Source: an uncultured Pirellulaceae bacterium (lineage in GTDB: Bacteria > Planctomycetota > Planctomycetia > Pirellulales > Pirellulaceae). From it: 8,163 bases of DNA. The DNA lies in the NCBI GenBank assembly GCA_947258905.1, contig CAMYKF010000741.1, forward strand, positions 1 through 8,163, in the 5' to 3' direction. Made by a program: the position numbers and the translations under genes. Under the pieces are notes generated by a model. The model saw only the letters and a program-made list of their open reading frames with translations, did no database searches and was not told where the DNA came from. Positions 1-5,907 of this stretch are shown here, one piece after another (within the stretch, counting starts at the first letter, position 1; each line of letters starts with the position of its first letter).

Positions 1-26
1 TGACCCGTGCTTTCAATGATATGAGA

Positions 27-95
27 GTGGCCCTCCCCGCCATCCCGATCCCGGCGCGCCGGGAGGATTGGCGACCCTCCCGGCGGGAGGGTCAC
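27..95. repeat. GC-rich nested inverted repeats, possible terminator or repeat element
   Basis: Three palindromic elements sit within 70 bases. Bases 73-81 and 85-93 form a perfect 9-bp stem (GACCCTCCC / GGGAGGGTC) with a 3-base loop. Bases 49-64 are a perfect 16-bp palindrome, TCCCGGCGCGCCGGGA. Bases 27-41 can also pair with 82-95, with one G-T wobble and one bulged C. The arm at 85-93 therefore has two possible partners, giving mutually exclusive folds. No T-tract follows the stems, so this is not a textbook intrinsic terminator. It could be a terminator for an unseen gene to the left or a dispersed genomic repeat. Confidence 0.6.
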
Positions 96-208
96 GAGAA
101 TTTGCCACTAAATTCCCCGAAGAGCCATCCAAAGAAGGGTCTTTGGATTTCATTGCATTAGCAGGACGTTCGCGTATTTCGTCCGGTGAAGGGTTCGATC
201 TTTACGCA

Positions 209-223
209 CAGACGTTGCGTCTG
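209..223. repeat. Short perfect inverted repeat
   Basis: CAGACG, a 3-base spacer TTG, then CGTCTG form a perfect 6-bp dyad about 150 bases upstream of the TetR start. A second, shorter dyad, CGTTG-TG-CAACG, lies at 246-257. Either could be a protein-binding site or a small hairpin. Sites this short also occur by chance. Confidence 0.35.
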
Positions 224-262
224 CATTTCATCTCTGTTGCATTCACGTTGTGCAACGCTGTG

Positions 263-285
263 TCAGATTGGTGTCAGAAATCTGA
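263..285. promoter_or_regulatory. Candidate operator, 23-bp dyad
   Basis: TCAGATT at 263-269 is matched by its exact reverse complement AATCTGA at 279-285, across a 9-base spacer. The spacer carries another TGTCAG element; TGTCAG occurs at 261-266 and 272-277. The 9-mer TGTCAGAAA at 272-280 recurs at 369-377 over the regulator's start codon. Two symmetric sites sharing a core near a TetR gene suggest a binding site for that regulator, but this is inference from symmetry and position. Confidence 0.45.
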
Positions 286-353
286 ATCCTTCGGCCTGGC
301 AAAACATTCGAGATCGCCTGCCAGGGCGGCTGGAATTTATGACGCAACGGCAG

Positions 354-359
354 TATAAT
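354..359 (+). promoter_or_regulatory. -10 box of the TetR operon promoter, probably giving a leaderless mRNA
   Basis: This is a perfect TATAAT. The hexamer 17 bases upstream (331-336, TGGAAT) is a poor -35 match. A start site about 7 bases downstream of the box would fall at 366-367, immediately before the ATG at 368, so the transcript would have essentially no 5' leader. The absence of any Shine-Dalgarno sequence before that ATG agrees with this. The box is clear; its use as a promoter is inferred. Confidence 0.55.
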
Positions 360-374
360 CTGACGTCATGTCAG
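360..374. promoter_or_regulatory. Candidate autoregulatory operator over the start codon
   Basis: CTGACGTCATGTCAG has dyad symmetry: CTGAC at 360-364 and GTCAG at 370-374 are exact complements around a 5-base centre, and TGACGTCA at 361-368 is itself a perfect 8-bp palindrome. It directly abuts the TATAAT box and covers the predicted transcription start and the ATG. A repressor bound here would block RNA polymerase. TetR-family proteins commonly repress their own genes in this way. Confidence 0.45.
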
Positions 375-1069
375 AAAAAGAGCCGTCAAGAGTCCGTCGC
401 CGCAATGACCCGCTGGATCATTCTGTGCTGCGCAAGTCAGAACGAACTCGGCTGGCGATTATCAACGCGGCACTGGAATTCTTGTCAACGCACCCGTTTC
501 GCGACCTGACCGTGGCGCAGCTCATGTCGCTGGCCGGAACGAGCCGGTCCGCGTTCTACCAGTACTTTGAGGATCTCCACGATTTGATGGAGAAGCTGCT
601 GCGGGGCCTGGAGGAAGACATTTTTCAGGTTGCCGCACCCTGGTTTCAGGGCGACGGCGATCCCATCCCGATGCTCGAAGAGACGATGGCTGGCCTGGTG
701 CAGCTGTGCTACCGGCAGGGCTCAATTTTGCGGGCCGTGGCCGATGCCGCTCCCCAGGACGAGCGACTGGAACACGTATGGCTGGAATTCCTGAATGACT
801 TTGACGACGCCGTCACCGATCGAATCGAGCAACATCAGGCAAGTGGTCTGATCGAACCGTTTGATGCCCGCCCTGTAGCGATTGCCCTGAATCGCATGGA
901 TGCGTCGCTGTTGATTCACCACTTTGGGCGTCGGCCCCGATCTCAACAGCAACCGGTCCGTGAGGTAATCGTGCGGATATGGACATCCACGCTGTACCCG
1001 GAACTGTCAAGAGAAGGATCTGTTCCTGCACAATCGAGAAGCCGCCGTAAAGCAAAACCAGGGAAATAG
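368..1069 (+). CDS. TetR/AcrR-family transcriptional regulator
   Basis: This 233-residue protein is a one-component, ligand-responsive DNA-binding regulator acting in the cytoplasm, probably as a dimeric repressor. The TetR-type helix-turn-helix domain covers about residues 22-82. The recognition region at 48-67 includes LAGTSRSAFYQYF, the classic pattern of this family. The rest, to about residue 212, is the helical ligand-binding and dimerisation domain; its end (ALNRMDASLL, near 172-182) recalls the EthR-like branch. A basic tail (residues 222-233, rich in R and K) follows. The length is slightly above the usual 190-220. ATG 368 is the only sensible start and has no ribosome-binding site, in keeping with a leaderless message. 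It heads the operon of three DUF1254/DUF1214 genes, so these are its most likely targets along with its own promoter. The ligand is unknown. Confidence 0.93.
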   Translation: MSEKEPSRVRRRNDPLDHSVLRKSERTRLAIINAALEFLSTHPFRDLTVAQLMSLAGTSRSAFYQYFEDLHDLMEKLLRGLEEDIFQVAAPWFQGDGDPIPMLEETMAGLVQLCYRQGSILRAVADAAPQDERLEHVWLEFLNDFDDAVTDRIEQHQASGLIEPFDARPVAIALNRMDASLLIHHFGRRPRSQQQPVREVIVRIWTSTLYPELSREGSVPAQSRSRRKAKPGK

Positions 1070-1083
1070 CCAACTTACACATG

Positions 1084-1089
1084 AAAGGT
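1084..1089 (+). promoter_or_regulatory. Ribosome-binding site that favours the second ATG
   Basis: AAAGGT ends 6 bases before the ATG at 1096. It lies inside the codons that would be used if translation began at the ATG at 1081, which itself has no good site at the right distance. Starting at 1096 also puts the basic n-region of the signal peptide (MNRR) at the very N-terminus. Confidence 0.5.
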
Positions 1090-1095
1090 CAAGCA

Positions 1096-2604
1096 ATGAA
1101 TCGTCGAGTCACAACGTCATCGATCGTTGGTCTGTTGATTGCCAGCGCCGTTTGTCAGGCCCAGCCTCCTCAAATGAAGATGACCACAGAGATTCCGCCG
1201 GGAATCGCCACGCCGGACATGCTGGAAACACCATTGGGGACCCTGCGTTCGCTTGATGGTGTTCCCGATGCAGAGACGACCCAACGTGTTTTCGACAACC
1301 TCGATTTCCAGCGCGCGACCCAGGCGTATCTCTCGACCATACAGGTCTCCTCCATGGACGCGATGCGAAGAGGCCTGCTTGGTTTTGGCCCGGCGAATCG
1401 CACGGCCCTGCTATTTGAAGACTTGATGGACTCGAGGGCGTTGTGGCTGACACCAAATACGGTTTCCGTCTACATGGCGATGTGGCTGGAACTAGGCGAC
1501 GAGCCGATGGTGATCGAGACGCCTCCCAACGTCCTGGGGCTGATTGACGATGCGTGGTTCAAATACGTGGCGGACTTTGGCAACGCTGGTCCCGACAAGG
1601 GGCAAGGCGGGAAGTTCCTGATCCTGCCGCCTGGTTACGAGGGTGACGTGCCCGAGGGGTATTTTGTCGCCCGAACAAAGACCTACGGAAACTGGGTTCT
1701 GTGGCGCGGCTTCCAGGTCGACGGGTCCACCAATACAGCTGTGGACGCAACAAAGGAACTGTTTCGAGTCTATCCGCTTTCTCAAAGAGATAATCCGCCC
1801 GCGATGAATTTCGTGAATGTCTCCGGCAAGTTTCACAACACGATTCACCGCATGGACTATGGATACTGGGAAGAACTCAATGCCGTCATCCAGCGCGAAC
1901 CGATTGATGGTTTCGAGCCAGAGATTCTTGGACTGCTGGCGACACTCGGCATGGAAAAGGGAAAACCCTTTGAGCCCGATGCCCGCATGAAGAAGATTCT
2001 CACCGATGCGGCGAATGTCGCTGCGGTGACGGCCCGGGCGTTAACAGCACGTCCGCGTGACCAACGATTATATGTGTATCCGGGCGAGCGAGTTTGGACG
2101 AACCCTTTCATCCAGGGACGCTACGACTTCTTGCTCGATGGCGTGCGATTGATCGACTCGCGGATCTACATGCACTTTTACGCGACCGGCATCACACCGG
2201 CTATGTCGGTGAAGAATGTCGGCAAGGGATCACAGTACCTGATTGCCTACCTGGACAATGAGGGAAACGCACTGGACGGCAGCAAGACCTACAAGATTCA
2301 TTTGCCGCCCAACGTGCCGGCAAAAGATTTTTGGTCGTTCACAATTTACGACACTCAGACACGCAGCATGCTGCAAACCGACCAGCAATTCCCCGGGCTG
2401 GACAACAATCAAACGGGATTGGTACCGAACGATGACGGGTCGTACGACATCTACTTCGGTCCGCAACCTCCGGAGGGCAAGGAGAACAACTGGATTCAAT
2501 CCGTGCCCGACAAAGGGTGGCACACGATCTTCCGCCTCTACGGTCCGCTGGAACCTTTCTACGACAAGACCTGGAAGCCTGGCGATCCCGAGTTAGTCGA
2601 GTAA
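1096..2604 (+). CDS. Exported DUF1254/DUF1214 protein, first paralogue
   Basis: This is a 502-residue secreted protein of unknown biochemical role (Pfam families DUF1254, PF06863, and DUF1214, PF06742). It has a signal peptide of about 22 residues: basic MNRR, a hydrophobic core, then cleavage probably after CQA, leaving QPPQ. The DUF1254 region is at about 65-205 and includes the loop AGPDKGQGGKFLILPPGY (164-181) followed by GDVPEGYFV. DUF1214 lies at about 370-490, with DFWSFTIYDTQTR, DDGSYDIYFGP and the terminal FRLYGP typical of the family. The length is normal. An alternative ATG at 1081 would add five residues but spoil the signal peptide start. It lies 26 bases after the TetR stop and is probably cotranscribed with it. 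It closely resembles the third paralogue (4165-5688) and is less like the second. No classical catalytic motif is evident. Confidence 0.9.
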   Translation: MNRRVTTSSIVGLLIASAVCQAQPPQMKMTTEIPPGIATPDMLETPLGTLRSLDGVPDAETTQRVFDNLDFQRATQAYLSTIQVSSMDAMRRGLLGFGPANRTALLFEDLMDSRALWLTPNTVSVYMAMWLELGDEPMVIETPPNVLGLIDDAWFKYVADFGNAGPDKGQGGKFLILPPGYEGDVPEGYFVARTKTYGNWVLWRGFQVDGSTNTAVDATKELFRVYPLSQRDNPPAMNFVNVSGKFHNTIHRMDYGYWEELNAVIQREPIDGFEPEILGLLATLGMEKGKPFEPDARMKKILTDAANVAAVTARALTARPRDQRLYVYPGERVWTNPFIQGRYDFLLDGVRLIDSRIYMHFYATGITPAMSVKNVGKGSQYLIAYLDNEGNALDGSKTYKIHLPPNVPAKDFWSFTIYDTQTRSMLQTDQQFPGLDNNQTGLVPNDDGSYDIYFGPQPPEGKENNWIQSVPDKGWHTIFRLYGPLEPFYDKTWKPGDPELVE

Positions 2605-2649
2605 ACGTACTGGCCTAAACCAGCAAGAATTCAATCATCGAGGAAGATC

Positions 2650-4116
2650 ATGAAAATCAAACGAGATTTGCCCTGCGCCGTGATGATCCTGCTTACCGTC
2701 CTGCTGTCTTCCAGTTCGGCGCAGACGTCGCAGGACACGTACCTTGGAGAACTGACCTACCAGGATCAAACCATCACGAAGGAAACGGCCGACAAGCTGC
2801 ACGAGCAAATTATGCTTCAGCGGGCCACCCAGTTGGTCACCTGGGCCATGCCGATGATGAACTTCTATACGCTTTATCCGGCAATGTTGAGCAACCAGAA
2901 GATGAGTGAGGACGACGTCTTCTTCAGTCTGTGTGACGGCTACGACGGCGTTTATCCGTACATGACCGCCAACGTGACGACGCCCTACACGATCGCGATG
3001 TCGGACCTGTCAAAGACGGGACCGGTGGTGCTGGATCTCCCGGCAGGAGAAATCTACGGAGTGGTCAACGATGCCTGGATGCAGCCGATCAAGGAGATCG
3101 GTTCGGGCAAAGCGGAAACGCTGTTGCTGGTTGGCCCCGGGCAGAAATACCCCGAGGACTTTGACGGCGAGGTCGTCCAGTCGGACACCTTTCTCGTGCT
3201 CTATTTCTACCGTGCTCTCGGCACGGGCCAGGCAGCTGAGAAGCTGAGAACAGCCGTCCAGGCATACAAGCTCTCGGACGCTGAGAATCCGCCGGAGACG
3301 AAGTTCATCAGGTATGAGCCGAAACCCGGTGACGAGATCGCGCTGAACACCCAGCCCCGCGACATCCGTTTTTGGGAACTCGTGAACGAATACGTGCAAC
3401 GGGAGCCCATGGCAGAGCGCGACCGTTTCTTCTACGCGTGGCTCAAGGATCTGGGAATCGAAAAGGGCAAGGATTTCAATCCGTCCGCTTATCAGACGGA
3501 CATTCTGCAGCGGGCACTGGATGTGGGTATGGCGATGTCCCAGGCCATCTCCTTCAACAAAACCATGGAGATGTTCCCGACCAGCCTCTATCGCGGTGAC
3601 TCGGGATGGGAAGACGCCATGGCGGGCATGAATCCCAGAATTGACCTGGAGACCTACTCGCAATTCAACGAGCGCGCTTCCTATGGCTTCGAGGCCACGA
3701 CGACCTCGGCGGGAATGGTATCACGAGTACCGGGCAAGGGTTCGGCCTACCTGGGAAGCTATTATGATGCGGACGGCAATGCCTTGATGGGGGGAAACCA
3801 TTACCAGCTCCATATCGAGCCGAATCCTCCGGCGGCGAATTTCTGGTCGGTGACGGTTTACGATATCAAGAATCGTCTCATCATCCGAAATGAGGCGAAG
3901 CGCTCGGACCGCTCGTCCCGTACCGAGGGACTGATCCAGAATGATGACGGATCGGTTGATCTTTTCTTTGGACCGAACGCTCCGGAGGGCAAGGAGCCAA
4001 ACTGGATCCAGACGAACGAAGGTGAATCCTTTTTTGTCTACCTCCGCCTCTACGGTCCCGAGCAGGCCTATATCGATCAGACCTTCCCGATGAACAAGAT
4101 CGAGCAAGTGAAATAG
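2650..4116 (+). CDS. Exported DUF1254/DUF1214 protein, second and divergent paralogue
   Basis: This 488-residue secreted protein is built on the same two-domain plan but belongs to another subfamily. The signal peptide ends near residue 24 (SSSSA, then QTSQD). DUF1254 covers about 55-190 and contains DGYDGVYPYMTANVTTPYT (97-115). The AGPDKG-GGKFL-LPPGY loop of the two flanking paralogues is replaced by GSGKAETLLLVGPGQKYP (151-168). DUF1214 is at about 360-475, with ANFWSVTVYD, NDDGSVDLFFGP, NWIQ and LRLYGP. The YDTQTR-LQTDQQFP segment of the flanking copies is here YDIKNRLIIRNEAKRSD. The ATG at 2650 has a good ribosome-binding site, GAGGA at 2640-2644. It begins 45 bases after the previous stop in the same direction, so cotranscription is likely. 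Its function is unknown; its position inside the triplet suggests it works with the other two. Confidence 0.9.
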   Translation: MKIKRDLPCAVMILLTVLLSSSSAQTSQDTYLGELTYQDQTITKETADKLHEQIMLQRATQLVTWAMPMMNFYTLYPAMLSNQKMSEDDVFFSLCDGYDGVYPYMTANVTTPYTIAMSDLSKTGPVVLDLPAGEIYGVVNDAWMQPIKEIGSGKAETLLLVGPGQKYPEDFDGEVVQSDTFLVLYFYRALGTGQAAEKLRTAVQAYKLSDAENPPETKFIRYEPKPGDEIALNTQPRDIRFWELVNEYVQREPMAERDRFFYAWLKDLGIEKGKDFNPSAYQTDILQRALDVGMAMSQAISFNKTMEMFPTSLYRGDSGWEDAMAGMNPRIDLETYSQFNERASYGFEATTTSAGMVSRVPGKGSAYLGSYYDADGNALMGGNHYQLHIEPNPPAANFWSVTVYDIKNRLIIRNEAKRSDRSSRTEGLIQNDDGSVDLFFGPNAPEGKEPNWIQTNEGESFFVYLRLYGPEQAYIDQTFPMNKIEQVK

Positions 4117-4164
4117 GCTTTGCTTGCTTGCGAGTATTTACGAATCAAAACGAACGGATCAAAA

Positions 4165-5688
4165 ATGAAAACCTTTCTTTGTTTTGTTGCTCTCTCCGGC
4201 ATTATTGCCGCTCCGCTTTGTGCCCAGTCGCCAAGCATGAAAATGACCTCGCCAATTCCCGAGTCGATCACGGCTCCGGACGAGGCCGAGACTTCGATTG
4301 GAACACTCGAGTACTTCGACGGTGTACCTCAGCCGAAAACGGTAGAAGCAGTATACGATTATCTCGATCAGTCGCGTGCCGTGCAGGTGTTCCTCAACTC
4401 CATTCCGGCCATGTCCGTCGCCACGCTGCGAGAAGGTCAGGCGAGTGTTGGTGCAGACATGTGCAACAAGATTTGCATTTGGGACAACTTGATGGATTCC
4501 AAGTCACTATTGCTGACAGGGAACACCTCGACCATGTATGCCGTCGGTTTTCTCGACCTGCTGAAAGACGGTCCGACGGTAATCGATTTGCCGCCGGGCA
4601 TTCTGGGTATCCTGGACGACATGGCCTTCCGATACATGACCGACCTTGGGGTGGCCGGTCCCGACAAAGGCAAGGGCGGCAAGTTCCTTGTACTGCCGCC
4701 GGGCTATCAGGGCGACGTGCCTGAAGGCTACTTCGTCGTGTCGTCACAGACCAGCGGCGTATGGGTCTTCATGAGAGGATATCTGGACAAGAGTCTGCCG
4801 CTGGAGAGAGCGATCCCGGCCGCGTCGGCCAACATTCGTGACCACCTGAAGGTGTATCCGCTCTCGTTGAAGGACGATCAGCCGGCGATGGAGTTCATCA
4901 ATGTCTCCGGCAAGAACATGAACACCATCCTGCCAAACGACTACAGATTCTTTGAAAAGCTGCATGCATTGATCCAAACCGAACCCGACAGTTATCTCGG
5001 TCTCGAGGCAAAGGGAATGATGGCGGCCATCGGAATTGAAAAAGGCAAGCCATTCAGTCCCGACGCGCGGATGAAGAAGATACTCACCGACGCAGCCGCG
5101 ATCGGCAACGCCGCCGCCCGGGCCATCAGTTACTTCCCGCGTGATCCAGGCAACTTGCTGTATGGCGAGGACAGCGCGTGGGTCATGGCGTATGCCGACA
5201 AGGACACAACCTTCACGCGCAACGGCGCTTATCGTCTTGATCCGCGAATCCTGTTCCACTTCGGATACATCTGTGTTTCTCCGGCGATGGCCGTGACGGT
5301 TGCCGGCAAGGGCTCGGACTACGGCCTGGCGATGCTTGATTCAGACGGAATAGTCCTGGACGGTTCGAAAACCTACAGGTTGCATCTGCCGCCAAATCCG
5401 CCAGCCAAAGACTTCTGGGCGGTCACGATGTACGACACGCAAACCCGTTCGCAACTGCAGACCGACCAGCAGTTCCCGACGTTGGGCAGCCAAACCGAGG
5501 GCATCCAGCAGAACGACGATGGCTCGTACGACATCTACTTTGCGCCCCGGGCACCCGAAGGACAGAAAGGCAACTGGCTACAAACCATTCCTGGCAAAAG
5601 CTGGTGGATCGGCCTGCGGATGTATGGTCCTGAACAGCCATGGATCGACAAGACCTGGCGACCGGGCGAGATCGAGTTGGTGGAATAA
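4165..5688 (+). CDS. Exported DUF1254/DUF1214 protein, third paralogue
   Basis: This 507-residue secreted protein is closely related to the first paralogue. Its signal peptide starts MKTFLCF and is probably cleaved after residue 20 (PLCA, then QSPS). The mature start SMKMTSPIPESI parallels QMKMTTEIPPGI of the first copy. DUF1254 (about 65-205) has AGPDKGKGGKFLVLPPGY (164-181) and GDVPEGYFVV. DUF1214 (about 375-492) has KDFWAVTMYDTQTRS, LQTDQQFP, DDGSYDIYFAP, NWLQ and LRMYGP. I chose the ATG at 4165; an in-frame TTG at 4120 would put 15 polar residues before the signal peptide. The ribosome-binding site is weak (GGA at 4156-4158). Two cysteines (C100 and C104) in this copy are absent from the first one. 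It is the last gene of the operon, ending 48 bases after an excellent C-terminal match to copy one (KTW-PG--ELVE). Confidence 0.9.
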   Translation: MKTFLCFVALSGIIAAPLCAQSPSMKMTSPIPESITAPDEAETSIGTLEYFDGVPQPKTVEAVYDYLDQSRAVQVFLNSIPAMSVATLREGQASVGADMCNKICIWDNLMDSKSLLLTGNTSTMYAVGFLDLLKDGPTVIDLPPGILGILDDMAFRYMTDLGVAGPDKGKGGKFLVLPPGYQGDVPEGYFVVSSQTSGVWVFMRGYLDKSLPLERAIPAASANIRDHLKVYPLSLKDDQPAMEFINVSGKNMNTILPNDYRFFEKLHALIQTEPDSYLGLEAKGMMAAIGIEKGKPFSPDARMKKILTDAAAIGNAAARAISYFPRDPGNLLYGEDSAWVMAYADKDTTFTRNGAYRLDPRILFHFGYICVSPAMAVTVAGKGSDYGLAMLDSDGIVLDGSKTYRLHLPPNPPAKDFWAVTMYDTQTRSQLQTDQQFPTLGSQTEGIQQNDDGSYDIYFAPRAPEGQKGNWLQTIPGKSWWIGLRMYGPEQPWIDKTWRPGEIELVE

Positions 5689-5907
5689 TCAAATGTTCCT
5701 TCAGGCAGTGAGGCTCGTGCTCAAACCAGGAGCAAGCGAAATTTCATAACTGGCTACGGTGCTGAATTCATGATGAAGTGTAGAGCGTCTGGAGTCACAG
5801 AATTCTCCAGGTTATGCCAGGTTTCGTAAGTCACTGGAAACCCGGCACTCAATCCCGATGATCAGGATTTGGATTTGACGAACGACGGCCACGATGTCAA
5901 CGCGGGG
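5689..5907. other. Convergent intergenic region
   Basis: This is non-coding space between the two converging units. It contains a small dyad CTGGAG (5789-5794) / CTCCAG (5805-5810), a short direct repeat CCAGGTT (5807-5813 and 5817-5823), and the stronger hairpin at 5816-5846. No open frame with recognisable content was found. Confidence 0.6.
5816..5846. terminator. Candidate bidirectional hairpin terminator
   Basis: GCCAGGTTTC (5816-5825) pairs with GAAACCCGGC (5837-5846): nine pairs with one A-C mismatch, around an 11-base loop. It lies between convergent genes, where a shared terminator is expected. Neither side has a T-tract, so intrinsic termination is uncertain. Confidence 0.35.

Larger units (their letters stand above)
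1..367. other. Gene-free leader region upstream of the TetR gene
   Basis: No open frame here looks like a real protein. The longest candidate would start at a TTG inside the hairpin block and has no recognisable domain. The stretch holds a GC-rich hairpin cluster (27-95), short inverted repeats at 209-223, 246-257 and 263-285, and a TATAAT box at 354-359 just before the regulator's ATG. It is best read as the end of an upstream unit followed by the control region of the + strand operon. What lies beyond position 1 cannot be seen. Confidence 0.6.

Noticed and set aside
297..312. TGGC element considered as a sigma-54 promoter
   Set aside because: No GC element of the TTGC type follows at the required distance.
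68..358. Open frame of 96 codons in the leader region, starting at TTG
   Set aside because: It starts inside the GC-rich hairpin block, has no ribosome-binding site, no domain-like pattern, and ends over the promoter of the regulator.
1..367. Riboswitch or structured RNA leader for the operon
   Set aside because: The best promoter lies at 354-359, downstream of the structures, so they would not be in the operon's transcript; no known riboswitch pattern was recognised.
186..509. Open frame of 107 codons overlapping the start of the TetR gene
   Set aside because: It overlaps a clear TetR helix-turn-helix coding region in another frame and has a composition unlike a real protein.
3010..3663. 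Antisense open frame of 217 codons under the second DUF1254/DUF1214 gene
   Set aside because: It lies entirely opposite a well-supported gene and has no recognisable motif; it is a typical shadow frame in GC-rich DNA.
4120..4164. TTG start that would extend the third paralogue by 15 residues
   Set aside because: The extra residues are polar and would bury the signal peptide; the ATG at 4165 gives a standard one.
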